DNA of 57,894 bases from an uncultured Bacteroidota bacterium (GTDB lineage Bacteria; Bacteroidota; Bacteroidia; Bacteroidales; 4484-276), in assembly GCA_903944895.1 (NCBI GenBank), contig CAJATL010000365.1, positions 1-57,894 of the forward strand. Reading direction: 5' to 3'. Shown here one piece after another: positions 9,588-18,904 of this stretch. A model generated the notes under the pieces. The model saw only the letters and a program-made list of their open reading frames with translations, made no database searches and was not told the DNA's origin. The first letter of the stretch is position 1. Every line of letters begins with the position of its first letter. Position numbers and translations under genes: made by a program.

Positions 9588-10943
9588 TTATTCTTTAATC
9601 CGCTTCCTGATTTCTTCTGTTTCCTTTTCAAATCCTGGTTTTCCAAGCAGGGCAAACATATTTTTCTTATAGGCTTCAACTCCTGGCTGGTCGAAAGGAT
9701 TAATTCCAAGAACATAACCACTCAGGGCGCATGCAAACTCATAAAAATAAATTAGCTGGCCCAAATAGTATTCCGAAACTTCAGGTATCGAAATCCTGAA
9801 ATTTGGAACATTTCCATCAACATGGGCAAGAGTAGTTGCTATTTCGGCCATCTGATTTACAAAATGAATTTCCTGACCCGAAATAAAATTTAATTTATCG
9901 AGGTTTTCATTTTCCAGAGGTATTTTAATGGTTTTTTGCGGCTTACCAACCGAAAGTACTGTTTCAAAGATATTTCGCTTACCTTCCTGAATGTATTGAC
10001 CCATCGAATGAAGATCGGTAGTGTTGACTACTCCGGCAGGAAAAATCCCATTTCCTTCCTTTCCTTCACTTTCGCCATAAAGTTGTTTCCACCATTCGGT
10101 AAAATAATACAGGTTAGGCTGGTAATTAACCATAATTTCGACAACCTTGCCTTTTTGATAAAGTGCATTACGTGATGCCGCATACATGGCAGCGGGATTT
10201 TCGCTGATAGCAGAGGATTCGGCCAGTTTTTGCTGCATTTCAAAAGCTCCTTTTACCAGCATCCGGATATCAAAACCTGCCACCGCAATTGGTAAAAGAC
10301 CAACTGGCGTAAGCACCGAATAACGTCCGCCAATATCATCAGGAACAACATAGGTTTTATAGCCTTCATTGAGCGAAAGCTGTTTTAATGCGCCTTGTGA
10401 TTTATCGGTAATTGCAATAATCCGGCGGCGTGCACCATCTTTGCCATATTTGTCTTCGAGATGTTTTCGTAAAATTCTGAACGTAACGGCTGGTTCGGTG
10501 GTCGTGCCAGATTTTGAAATTACCGTCAGCGCATAATCGCGTTTATTCAGCACATCAAGCAGGTCAGATAAATAATCCTCAGAAAGGTTTTGGCCGGCAT
10601 AAAGCACCAATGGTTTTTGCCTTTCGTCGTGCGAAAGTGCAAAATCGAAATTGTGCTTCAAAGCTTCAATAATTGCCCGTGCACCCAGGTAGGAGCCACC
10701 AATGCCAATAACCACAAATATTTCGGCATGATCACGAATGTAAGAGGCGGTTTTTTCGATATCCGACAAAATCTCATCATCAATTTCGGCGGGTAAATTA
10801 ACCCATCCTAAAAAATCATTTCCCTGGCCTGTTTTATCAAAAACCGACTGAAAACTTTGGGTTATTGCAGGTTGAAATTTCGCAATTTCTTCAGAAGTTA
10901 CAAAATTGGCTATGTTAGCGATGGAAAGGTGCAGCATATTCAT
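9588..10943 (-). CDS. pgi: Glucose-6-phosphate isomerase
   Basis: The 451 residues are the short bacterial PGI type. VIGIGGSYLGARAI is the sugar-phosphate site, VISKSGTTTEP the SIS-domain phosphate loop, GESEGKEGNGIFP carries the catalytic Glu, TTDLHSMGQ a catalytic His and GVEAYKKNMFAL the Lys. It interconverts glucose-6-P and fructose-6-P in glycolysis and gluconeogenesis. A -7 element (TACCTTTG on the minus strand, 10973-10980) lies 30 bp upstream, but no well-placed -33 TTG is visible. Confidence 0.95.
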   Translation of the reverse strand: MNMLHLSIANIANFVTSEEIAKFQPAITQSFQSVFDKTGQGNDFLGWVNLPAEIDDEILSDIEKTASYIRDHAEIFVVIGIGGSYLGARAIIEALKHNFDFALSHDERQKPLVLYAGQNLSEDYLSDLLDVLNKRDYALTVISKSGTTTEPAVTFRILRKHLEDKYGKDGARRRIIAITDKSQGALKQLSLNEGYKTYVVPDDIGGRYSVLTPVGLLPIAVAGFDIRMLVKGAFEMQQKLAESSAISENPAAMYAASRNALYQKGKVVEIMVNYQPNLYYFTEWWKQLYGESEGKEGNGIFPAGVVNTTDLHSMGQYIQEGKRNIFETVLSVGKPQKTIKIPLENENLDKLNFISGQEIHFVNQMAEIATTLAHVDGNVPNFRISIPEVSEYYLGQLIYFYEFACALSGYVLGINPFDQPGVEAYKKNMFALLGKPGFEKETEEIRKRIKE

Positions 10944-10998
10944 TGTTGATTGATGTTTTAATTTTTCGAAAGCAAAGGTATTTAAACCCGTTTAATAA

Positions 10999-11031
10999 AA
11001 AATAAAAAAGTGCAATCTCATGACTGCACTT
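10999..11031 (-). terminator. Rho-independent terminator-like hairpin upstream of pgi
   Basis: Read on the minus strand, AAGTGCA (11025-11031) pairs perfectly with TGCACTT (11008-11014) across a 10-nt loop and is followed by a T-rich run. It ends no annotated gene: it would stop minus-strand transcripts that begin between 11031 and 11281. Confidence 0.45.
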
Positions 11032-11193
11032 CAAAACCAAAAACCAAAATCTATGAATCAAAAAATCTTTAGCATTAAAAAGAGTAAACACTTCTTTTGT
11101 AGAAAAGGCAGCGTTTTATCGTTCACAAAAATAGTTTTGGTAAGATGGCTTCAACGTTAAAGGACATTAACAAACGTTAAATTAAGTTAAGCC

Positions 11194-11225
11194 TTGATTT
11201 TGAGGCAGTTTCACTGATATTTTTG
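11194..11225 (+). promoter_or_regulatory. Predicted promoter of the sensor kinase gene
   Basis: TTG at 11194-11196, a 21-nt spacer and TATTTTTG at 11218-11225 match the Bacteroidota consensus exactly. The kinase ATG follows 56 bp later at 11282. Confidence 0.6.
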
Positions 11226-11281
11226 TAAACTCAACAACCATCAAAAAGTCAATATTTCGATTTCATTTAGATAATTTTTTC

Positions 11282-12700
11282 ATGAACAAAAACCTGATAA
11301 CAGTAATTATTGTCATCGTTTCGGTAGTATTATTAAGTTTGTCTGTGGTGCAATTTTACTGGGTTAAAAACGCCATTACTGTTGAGCGCACGAATTTTGA
11401 AAACAAGGTGAATGATGCCGTTTCGAATGTTATCATCAGGCTCGAAAAAATTGAAACCTTTTCAAATCTTCAAAAAACCATGAATTCGCAAACTCGCGTT
11501 ACCTCTTTTTTCAATGCGATGGATTCGATAAACCGGGATTTGTACGATGAAATGCTGGCTGTTAAAAGCCCGGAGGATATCGAAAAACTTATCCGAAAAT
11601 CTTTTATGGCCACCGAATTTTTCAGCGAAATTGCCCGCAAAGACCGCCCTTTTGAAATCGAAAAAACTTTAAATAAACTACTCATCGACTCCCTGCTTAG
11701 TGATGAACTTCGCATGAAAGGTATCGTAACACAATTTGAATACGGCGTTTACAGCAGCGAGAAAAACCGGATGATCATCGAAAAAACCGGCCAATATCAG
11801 GCACAGCTTTTAAAGAAAGGTTTTGTTTTTACCCTTTATCCTAACGAATTTCTGGCCAATCCTAATTATCTGATGATTTATTTTCCATTTGAGATCAGGT
11901 TGTTGCTCGACGAAATGTCTTCAATAATTATCGTATCGCTCCTTTTGATTATCATCTTGATGCTACTGTTTGTGTATGTTATCCGGATTATTGCCTGGCA
12001 AAAAAAGCTCTCCGAAATGAAAAACGACTTCATCAACAATATGACCCATGAAATAAAAACCCCGATTTCGACGATTTCGCTTGCCTGTGAAGCGCTGTCG
12101 GATCATTCGGTAAAACGCAATGAAGCACTCTCCGAAAATTATATAAAAGTCATTAATGATGAAAACAAGCGGTTAGCCGATATTACCGAGAAAATCCTGC
12201 AGGCAGCCACATTTGAGCAGGGTGAGCTTATTCTTAAAAAGGAAATCTTTAATATCGAGGAGGTTATTGATAACGTAATTAACAATATCGGGATTCAGGT
12301 TGAAGTAAAAGACGGAAAGATAATCCGCGATTTCAGAGCTTCGAATTCCACCATAATTGCAGATAAAATGCACCTTACCAACGTGATATCCAACCTGGTG
12401 GATAATGCCAATAAATATTCGCCACGAAAACCTGTTATAACAATCAGCACCGAGAATTTTTCTGAAGGAATCAAAATCAGTGTCGAGGATAACGGCATCG
12501 GTATCAATAAAGAAAACCAGAAAAAAATATTCGACAAACTTTACCGTGTGCCAACCGGGAACATTCATGATGTTAAAGGCTTTGGACTTGGCCTGAGCTA
12601 TGTGAAGGCCATTATCGAAAAACACAACGGCAAAATTACCGTCGAGAGCGACCTTAAAAAAGGCTCCACTTTCAGGGTGTATTTGCCATTTTCGAACTAA
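11282..12700 (+). CDS. Two-component sensor histidine kinase
   Basis: The 472-residue protein has an N-terminal TM helix (about 7-27), an extracytoplasmic sensor region of about 180 residues, and a second TM (about 218-240). The HisKA phosphoacceptor is His256 in NNMTHEIKTPIS. The HATPase domain shows the N box (NLVDNANKYSP), G1 (DNGIGI) and G2 (GFGLGLSYVK). The sensor part resembles nothing I can name. The OmpR-type regulator 91 bp downstream is its likely partner. The arrangement is typical of Bacteroidota envelope-sensing pairs. Confidence 0.9.
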   Translation: MNKNLITVIIVIVSVVLLSLSVVQFYWVKNAITVERTNFENKVNDAVSNVIIRLEKIETFSNLQKTMNSQTRVTSFFNAMDSINRDLYDEMLAVKSPEDIEKLIRKSFMATEFFSEIARKDRPFEIEKTLNKLLIDSLLSDELRMKGIVTQFEYGVYSSEKNRMIIEKTGQYQAQLLKKGFVFTLYPNEFLANPNYLMIYFPFEIRLLLDEMSSIIIVSLLLIIILMLLFVYVIRIIAWQKKLSEMKNDFINNMTHEIKTPISTISLACEALSDHSVKRNEALSENYIKVINDENKRLADITEKILQAATFEQGELILKKEIFNIEEVIDNVINNIGIQVEVKDGKIIRDFRASNSTIIADKMHLTNVISNLVDNANKYSPRKPVITISTENFSEGIKISVEDNGIGINKENQKKIFDKLYRVPTGNIHDVKGFGLGLSYVKAIIEKHNGKITVESDLKKGSTFRVYLPFSN

Positions 12701-12791
12701 TGATGAAAAAATTAAGGTAAATTAATGATGTTTCTAAATAAATGTTAATTTTACCAGTCATTTTAAAGTCAAAATCAAATTAGTCTTGACC

Positions 12792-13493
12792 ATGGGAACT
12801 GAAAAAGTAAAAGTATTGCTTGCAGAGGACGATAAGAATCTTGGAAACGTCCTGAAATCCTACCTTGAAGTAAAGGGTTTCGAAACAATTTTATGCATTA
12901 ACGGCCAGGAAGCCTACAACGCCTTCGAAAAAGGAGGTTACGGCTTTTGTATTGTTGATGTAATGATGCCAGTAAAAGATGGTTTTACCCTCGTGAAAGA
13001 AATCAGGGAAAAAGATAAACATATTCCGGTGCTCTTCCTCACCGCCAAATCGATGCAGGAAGACAAAATGAAAGGATTCCAGGTTGGTGGTGACGATTAT
13101 CTCACAAAACCATTCAGCATGGAAGAGCTTTTAATGCGAATGCAGGCAATCCTTCGCAGAGTAAACGAAAGAACCAGCAGCGAAATACGAAATAATGTGT
13201 ATGTGATTGGTAAATACCAGTTCGATTTTAACCGGCAAATTTTGAGAATCGCAGATAAAGAGCAAAAACTCACTTCCAAAGAAGCCGCTCTTCTTCGCCT
13301 TCTGGCCATTAATCTCAACCAGGTGCTCGATCGCAGCTATGCTTTGAAGGAAATCTGGAACGACGACAGTTATTTCAACGCCCGCAGTATGGATGTTTAC
13401 ATTACTAAACTGAGGAAGTTCCTTAAATTAGATCCTACAGTTGAACTAATCAACGTGCACGGAATTGGTTTTAAATTGGTTACCAATAATTAG
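12792..13493 (+). CDS. OmpR/PhoB-family response regulator
   Basis: Start taken at ATG 12792 (MGTEKVKVLLAEDD); a TTG two codons earlier is possible. The receiver has the acidic pair Asp13-Asp14, phosphoacceptor Asp56 in FCIVDVMMPVKDG and Lys in DDYLTKPF. A winged-helix DNA-binding domain spans about 130-230 (LTSKEAALLRLL, DVYITKLRKFL). It should be phosphorylated by the kinase immediately upstream and regulate transcription; targets cannot be read from the sequence. Confidence 0.92.
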   Translation: MGTEKVKVLLAEDDKNLGNVLKSYLEVKGFETILCINGQEAYNAFEKGGYGFCIVDVMMPVKDGFTLVKEIREKDKHIPVLFLTAKSMQEDKMKGFQVGGDDYLTKPFSMEELLMRMQAILRRVNERTSSEIRNNVYVIGKYQFDFNRQILRIADKEQKLTSKEAALLRLLAINLNQVLDRSYALKEIWNDDSYFNARSMDVYITKLRKFLKLDPTVELINVHGIGFKLVTNN

Positions 13494-13562
13494 CAACCAA
13501 ATCTTCCGGCTTTCTGCAACAATTCAGCTTTGGTTTATTCCTTCTCTTTTAATCTGATTCGA

Positions 13563-14333
13563 TCAGAATTTTAGAGCCTGCCTGAGTTTTACCAGTCCAT
13601 TTTTGCTTACGCTGATCCCTTTCCCATTTTTCAGAATGAGCACGAAGCTATCTTTTGAATAGGGTTCGAGTTTCGAAATTTGGTGAATAGCCACGATAAA
13701 GGATCGGTGAACCCTCAAAAACAGCTCAGGATCGAGATGATCTTCGAAAAATTTCAGGGTTTTTTGTTTGATAAATCGTTCTTTCCTGGTGTGGATTTCG
13801 ACGTAATCATCCGAAGCTTCAAAATATTCGATGTCGCTAACAGGGATCACATCAACCCGTGATCCTGTTTTTACAACAACACGGTTCATAATTTCAGTGG
13901 TTTCGGCTAATTGGTCGCTGAGCGAACTGATATTTTTTTGAAAGATTTTTGGTGTGCCTGCTTTTTCGAGCGCTTTGCTCACAGCGGCATTAAACCGGGT
14001 CTGGCTATAAGGTTTTAGAAGATAATCAACCGCGTTTTGCTCGAATGCCCGGATGGCAAAATTATCATGGGCGGTCGAAAAAATAATGAGTGGCTTTTCG
14101 TCCAGAAGTTCGAGTAATTCAAATCCATTTATTTTGGGCATCTGGATGTCGAGAAAAAGCAAATGTGGCTGATGTTCTCCAATGGCTTTGAGACCGACAA
14201 ATCCATTTTCACATTCGGCTACAACTTCAACCTGAGGGAAAGCCTCGAGATATTTCAGGATTACTTTCCTGGCCAGTTCTTCATCGTCAACAATGATGGC
14301 TTTAATTTTTGCTGCGTTTTCCGGTTTATTCAT
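13563..14333 (-). CDS. LytTR-family response regulator
   Basis: The 256 residues comprise a receiver with phosphoacceptor Asp62 in LLFLDIQMPKING and a C-terminal LytTR DNA-binding domain from about residue 155 (VDVIPVSDIEYFEASDDYVE, FLRVHRSFIVAIHQI). LytTR proteins bind direct repeats through beta strands. It follows the LytS-type kinase gene by 58 bp on the same strand and is almost certainly its partner. Confidence 0.93.
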   Translation of the reverse strand: MNKPENAAKIKAIIVDDEELARKVILKYLEAFPQVEVVAECENGFVGLKAIGEHQPHLLFLDIQMPKINGFELLELLDEKPLIIFSTAHDNFAIRAFEQNAVDYLLKPYSQTRFNAAVSKALEKAGTPKIFQKNISSLSDQLAETTEIMNRVVVKTGSRVDVIPVSDIEYFEASDDYVEIHTRKERFIKQKTLKFFEDHLDPELFLRVHRSFIVAIHQISKLEPYSKDSFVLILKNGKGISVSKNGLVKLRQALKF

Positions 14334-14391
14334 CCGACATAAATTTTACTCCAAAACTATTAAAAATTCCGGATCGGATGTGTTTCCGGTT

Positions 14392-15438
14392 TTACTGCGG
14401 AATGGTGATCTGTACTTCAAAAATGTCTCTGTATTTTACAATATTCATCAAATCGTGCCTTTTAAAAATCAGCATCAGCCGTTTGCGGATGTTTTCGAGG
14501 CCAATGCCTTTTCCTTTTCTGGAAAGGTTTCCGGGAGTAAAATTATTGCTGATAAAGATTCTTAGTTCCCCGTTTTCCATAAAACATTTTGTCGAAATGG
14601 TGACCGTATCGGTACTTTCGTTAACGCCATGTTTCACTGCATTTTCATAAATTGGCTGTAAAATCATATTGGGCATCAGCATCTGAAGGCACCCTTCTTC
14701 AAAGTCGTCTTCGAGCATGATGCGCGACCCGAACCTGATTTTTTCGATGTCCAAATATTTACGGATATTATCGATTTCATCGCGAAGGCTCACTTTTTCG
14801 TTTTCGTTGTTGCGAACCGTGTAACGCAGAAAATCCGATAGTTCCAGGATCATTTCCCTGGCTCTTTCAGGTTCCAGGATGATTAAGGAGTTGATGGAGT
14901 TGAGGCTGTTGAAGAGAAAGTGTGGATTTATCTGCGACTTCAGCAGATTCAGTTCCGATTCCTGCAGGGTTTGTTTCAGCAACGATTCCTGGATTAATTT
15001 ATCCTGATAATTTTTGTAGTAATTGATCAGGTAATAAACCATCACAATTACAGTGTAAAGTAAAATCCCATAAACAAAGCGCCAGGCCAGGGAATCCTCC
15101 AGAAACAAGGTGTACGCTTCGTTTGCACTAAAAAGTGTGGTCAGGATGAAATATCCGCCAAACAACCACATCAAAATAATGATGCCGCCGGTTACCAGAT
15201 GATCGATAAGCACAAGATGGTACGATTCATCATCGAAGGTGATGTATCTCACAATGTACCACATGCCGATTCCAAAAGCCGAAAGCAAAGCGGTGTAAAT
15301 AAAAGCATCGGTAAGAGAAATAATCAGATTGACGTCGAAAAAAAAGAACAGGATTACAAAATGCAACGCACCAACGAAAATCCACGAAAGCACATAAACC
15401 AAAGAACTTTTGCGATAAGAAATGATTGGGTTAAGCAT
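14392..15438 (-). CDS. LytS/YehU-type sensor histidine kinase
   Basis: The 348-residue protein has four predicted TM helices in the first 150 residues, then the His_kinase domain with phosphoacceptor His173 in SQINPHFLFNSLN. An ATPase region follows (PNMILQPIYENAVKHG, GIGLENIRKRL). The short loops suggest that the membrane part itself senses a signal, as in related kinases. It pairs with the downstream LytTR regulator. A strong terminator separates it from the LiaF-like gene upstream. Confidence 0.92.
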   Translation of the reverse strand: MLNPIISYRKSSLVYVLSWIFVGALHFVILFFFFDVNLIISLTDAFIYTALLSAFGIGMWYIVRYITFDDESYHLVLIDHLVTGGIIILMWLFGGYFILTTLFSANEAYTLFLEDSLAWRFVYGILLYTVIVMVYYLINYYKNYQDKLIQESLLKQTLQESELNLLKSQINPHFLFNSLNSINSLIILEPERAREMILELSDFLRYTVRNNENEKVSLRDEIDNIRKYLDIEKIRFGSRIMLEDDFEEGCLQMLMPNMILQPIYENAVKHGVNESTDTVTISTKCFMENGELRIFISNNFTPGNLSRKGKGIGLENIRKRLMLIFKRHDLMNIVKYRDIFEVQITIPQ

Positions 15439-15496
15439 TTTTATATAGGTTGAAAATTGTGATTGATCATTAAAATTACTCAGGCAGACTATTCAC

Positions 15497-15540
15497 TAAA
15501 ACAAGCCTTCCGGGGTAATTTTCCCGAAAGGCCTGTTTTA
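15497..15540 (-). terminator. Rho-independent terminator of the LiaF-like gene
   Basis: A long hairpin: on the minus strand AAAACAGGCCTTTCGGG pairs with CCCCGGAAGGCTTGTTTT, with G-U pairs, across a short A/T-rich loop, and T-rich flanks follow. It begins 9 bp beyond the stop codon at 15550. The symmetric A/T flanks mean it could work in both directions. Confidence 0.8.
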
Positions 15541-15549
15541 TTGGGTAAA

Positions 15550-16311
15550 CTAATAACTTTTAATTTCGCCGCCACCAAATACAACCAGCCCTTTAATAAC
15601 GATCTGTTTATTAAAATTGATGCCTTCTACTTTTTGATGGTACCTTTTATCTGAGAAACCACCAAAAACGGCGATCACATCAATGCGCACATCCCAATCC
15701 GGTGGAACAATAATGGTGCTCCCGCCAAACATGTAAAACACTTCAATCTGGTTGCGGCCATTGGAGAGTTCGGCCCTGGTGAGGTTTATTTCGGAGCCGC
15801 CAAAGATGCTGGTAATTTTCCCACCTCTGAAATTTTTGCTGGTAATTTGTTTTTCGGAACCACTGAAAATGCTCACTTCGTCAATGGTGTCGGCATCATC
15901 CATAACTGGTGGGTTACCTGTGTCAAAATTGGGGTCATTTCCGTCATCAACAACAGTGGTTTTCCTTTCGTCGATAACAAAATTTTTGCGGCGGGTATGA
16001 TTTACAAGTAACGAAACCCCAACAATGATGAGTATTGTAGGCCAGATTACATTCCAGACATGAAATTCCAGATCGTAAAATTTATCATAAAGAAACAGTC
16101 CGCCGATAAATATCAGGATTATTCCACCGGTTTTGTGTTGCGAGGAGGTGAGGTTGTAAATCCCGATAACGATAAGCAACATCTGCCATGAAATGAAGAT
16201 GCGGCTGAGGTCGTAAGGAATTACGTGTATGCTTTCGAGTAAGAGAAATACGCCTGCGCCGATGATAAGTATCGCGAGGAGTAATGTCCGTGATTGATTT
16301 TGTGTTCCCAT
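15550..16311 (-). CDS. LiaF-like membrane protein (LiaI/LiaF TM region plus cell-wall-active-antibiotic-response-type C-domain)
   Basis: Start chosen at MGTQNQSRT (16311), just before the first membrane helix; a longer frame reaches 16395 but adds an unlikely hydrophilic lead. The 253 residues have four TM helices (about 7-120) followed by a soluble domain of repeating FGGS/FGG motifs (SIFGGSEINL, YMFGGSTIIVP, AVFGGFSD, VVFGGGEIKS), typical of the LiaF C-terminal beta structure. In Firmicutes LiaF modulates an envelope-stress two-component system. Here a LytS/LytTR pair lies just downstream, which suggests but does not prove a similar role. Confidence 0.75.
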   Translation of the reverse strand: MGTQNQSRTLLLAILIIGAGVFLLLESIHVIPYDLSRIFISWQMLLIVIGIYNLTSSQHKTGGIILIFIGGLFLYDKFYDLEFHVWNVIWPTILIIVGVSLLVNHTRRKNFVIDERKTTVVDDGNDPNFDTGNPPVMDDADTIDEVSIFSGSEKQITSKNFRGGKITSIFGGSEINLTRAELSNGRNQIEVFYMFGGSTIIVPPDWDVRIDVIAVFGGFSDKRYHQKVEGINFNKQIVIKGLVVFGGGEIKSY

Positions 16312-16542
16312 GATTTTCGATTTTTTTGATGAAACAATAAATGAATTAAACTTATGAAGCAAAAATAGCTTCAATCGCAAGCCGTTTTCAACCAAAAATC
16401 GGTGAATGGCGGATGGGTGTCGGTGAGTGGAGGAATTTAAAAATCGAAATGAGATAATGTGACAAAAATCAATTCATTTTTTTACGCATTTCCAATCGGA
16501 AAAAGAAACCGAAACCCTTTTAACGGGTTTGTCGTTTACATT

Positions 16543-17349
16543 TTAATCATTTGCATAAACAATTGTTCTTACTCTCATCCTCATCGGAATATCGTGTTCA
16601 TAGTCAATTCTTTGAGTCCAGTTGCCAAATTTGTCATATTTATAAGCAAAGGTATTGTGCTCGTAATGGAAATGATAATACGCTAAATGGGAATCGTTGA
16701 TATTTTCTTCGACTACATTTCCGGAAGAATCGAATTTGGAAGTGGTGGTGATCGTTTTTCCGTAAGGCGAACGATAAAACGATTCGACTTTATTGCCTTT
16801 GCTGTCGTATTTGAAATTGTAGGTTGTCCCGTCGGAGAAGTTGTATTCCAATACATTTCCTTTTTCATCTCTTTTTATCGAGATTCTGTAGATTTCGCTA
16901 CCCATGAGGTCATAGATAATTTCTTCAGCAGGCAAGCCACTTGTATCATTAACATAGTTCATTACACACATTTCACCCCAGCTATATTTTCCCGACTCCA
17001 TAATAAAAGGCATCATCTCAATTGATTTTTCGGGTTCAAACCTGATAAAAATGGTTTCTTTCATGTTGTTCACGTAGCCATTGCTCCCACTGATTGTGCA
17101 ATAAACCGATCCATCTGAATAGTACTCGATCGCTTCGGTTACATTTCCGTTTTGATCAAAAAGTACGTATTGGTCGTGAAACAGAGGATTTTGCAGTTTG
17201 ATGTCTTTTTTAATCTTCCCAAAATATTCGTGAACTGTAAAATAAGTGTCGTGGTACGATTTGACCTTACCTTTGAGTGGTTGTCCAAAACTTAAATAAC
17301 TCATCAACATCAGGAGCAAAAAGGATAGGCCGTAATAAATTGTTCTCAT
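16543..17349 (-). CDS. Secreted protein with degenerate YD/RHS-like repeats
   Basis: The 268 residues start with a signal peptide (about 1-22, ending SFG). Several short strands resemble RHS/YD repeats: DQNGNVTEAIEYY, DEKGNVLEYNF, YDSKGNKVE, FDSSGNVVEE and YDKFGNWTQR. There is no toxin domain and no RHS core, so it is not a polymorphic toxin; it is probably a small beta-rich envelope protein. The neighbours do not suggest a role, and the function is unknown. Confidence 0.6.
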   Translation of the reverse strand: MRTIYYGLSFLLLMLMSYLSFGQPLKGKVKSYHDTYFTVHEYFGKIKKDIKLQNPLFHDQYVLFDQNGNVTEAIEYYSDGSVYCTISGSNGYVNNMKETIFIRFEPEKSIEMMPFIMESGKYSWGEMCVMNYVNDTSGLPAEEIIYDLMGSEIYRISIKRDEKGNVLEYNFSDGTTYNFKYDSKGNKVESFYRSPYGKTITTTSKFDSSGNVVEENINDSHLAYYHFHYEHNTFAYKYDKFGNWTQRIDYEHDIPMRMRVRTIVYAND

Positions 17350-17523
17350 TTTTTTTATTTAAAGTCGTACTAATCGCGCTTTTATGAACTTTTGAATTCA
17401 TTTTATTTCATGATTTTAGATGGGGCGTTTTTTGGCATCAACATTTGGAAATTACAAGTATGATGAAGCTTACAAAAATCAGGCTGTTTCACGGGTGAAA
17501 AGTCAAATTTCTATTTCAAAAAC

Positions 17524-18849
17524 TTAATTTTCGTAAACCACTTTTAGCCGTTTTATTTTAAGCCTGGCGTTGAGCCATTTCTCAATTTTCTGTTTGTCGA
17601 TGCCAGATAAACTTTTCTTATTTACCGTAAAATACACGATGGACACCGTGTCGGGATAAGGTTTTGAGGTATTAAAAACATAAGATTCGGCAAACGAACC
17701 GGCTTCAATTTGCGGATACAGGGCATGGATTTCATCCAAAATCTGCTGGCCTATCTGGTTTCGTTTATTCAGGCTGTCGAGCTGTTTGTCTTTCAAATCC
17801 AACATCAGGGTGAGCCTGTTCAACTCTGTTTTCAGGTTGTCAACTTCGCTTGTTTTCTGGGTGATCGCATCAAACGAAAATCCCTGCTGGAAAACAATTG
17901 CGACATCTTGTAAACCGAAATCAGTTGCTTTTGCAACGATGCTGTTTTTTTGTTCTTCGTTCAGCGATGAACCACCATAAATCAAAGTGATGGTTTTCTT
18001 TTGGGGATTGATCTCATTTTTCAGCAGATAGTTACCTTCGATAACCCGGATACTGTTTACATATTTAGTGGCGTTTTCGATAAACTTTTCGTTTTTCACC
18101 AGGTCGTAACCGAAATAAATGCTTGGAATCAGCACCAAAATGATGATAAAGGAAGTCCACCGTGTAACGTTCTTTTTCTGGTTAACATCAACAATCGTTC
18201 TGATTGGAAATTTAAGGATTTGTGAAATGATGATCGACGAAATGGCTATAAAAACGGTGTTGATGGTGAAAAGGTAGAAAGCACCAAAGAAATAGTAAAA
18301 TTGCCCTGATGCCAGGCCATAACCTGCCGTGCAAAGCGGGGGCATTAAAGCGGTGGCTATGGCAACCCCGGGAATAACGTTCCCTTTATGCCTGCTGCTG
18401 ATGGCCACAATTCCTGCCAATCCGCCAAAGAGGGCGATCAAAACATCGTAAATTGTGGGGCTGGTGCGGGCCAATAATTCGGAGTGGGCAGTCGAAATAG
18501 GACTCATGGCAAAATAGGCTGTTGATGCGATTAAACTGGCGATAACCGCAAAAGTGAAGTTCTTGATGGCTTTCCTGAAAAGTGGAAAATTGTACGTGGC
18601 AATGCTGTAGCCCATTCCGTTAATGGGGCCCATGAGTGGCGAAATGAGCATGGCGCCGATAATTACTGCCGTCGAATTCATGTTTAACCCAACAGAAGCA
18701 ATAATAATGGCAAACATCAGAATCCAGAGGTTGGTACCTTTGAAAATGATGTCCTTTTCGATGTTCTGATGGATTTTGTCGAAGTCATCAACCTCGCTTT
18801 CAAGGTTAAAATAGCTCAAGACTTTGAGTATCCAGCCGTTTTGCTTCAT
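17524..18849 (-). CDS. DUF389 family integral membrane protein
   Basis: Start set at MKQNGWILKVLSYF (18849), because the longer frame would run into the upstream reductase gene. The 441 residues contain six or so TM helices with the DUF389 signatures NSTAVIIGAMLISPLMGPI and GVAIATALMPPLC. A C-terminal extracytoplasmic part includes a coiled coil (TSEVDNLKTELNRLT). The biochemical function of DUF389 proteins is not known. The gene lies 55 bp downstream of the aldo/keto reductase on the same strand and may be co-transcribed. Confidence 0.85.
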   Translation of the reverse strand: MKQNGWILKVLSYFNLESEVDDFDKIHQNIEKDIIFKGTNLWILMFAIIIASVGLNMNSTAVIIGAMLISPLMGPINGMGYSIATYNFPLFRKAIKNFTFAVIASLIASTAYFAMSPISTAHSELLARTSPTIYDVLIALFGGLAGIVAISSRHKGNVIPGVAIATALMPPLCTAGYGLASGQFYYFFGAFYLFTINTVFIAISSIIISQILKFPIRTIVDVNQKKNVTRWTSFIIILVLIPSIYFGYDLVKNEKFIENATKYVNSIRVIEGNYLLKNEINPQKKTITLIYGGSSLNEEQKNSIVAKATDFGLQDVAIVFQQGFSFDAITQKTSEVDNLKTELNRLTLMLDLKDKQLDSLNKRNQIGQQILDEIHALYPQIEAGSFAESYVFNTSKPYPDTVSIVYFTVNKKSLSGIDKQKIEKWLNARLKIKRLKVVYEN

Positions 18850-18904
18850 GGATATTTGTTTTAGTACAGAAATTAATTCGGAGATAAAAATAGACGAAAT
18901 TTCT

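Larger units (their letters stand above)
10944..11281. other. Intergenic region between pgi and the sensor kinase
   Basis: 338 bp without a recognised gene. It holds the pgi -7 element (10973-10980, minus), a minus-strand hairpin terminator (10999-11031), a possible 35-codon plus-strand ORF from ATG 11053 to TAA 11158-11160 (very basic peptide, MNQKIFSIKKSKHFF...), and the kinase promoter (11194-11225). I do not recognise the small ORF and do not call it a gene. Confidence 0.5.

Noticed and set aside
12173-12625. 150-codon minus-strand frame inside the sensor kinase
   Set aside because: It is antisense to the HATPase domain, whose codons and motifs are conserved in the plus strand.
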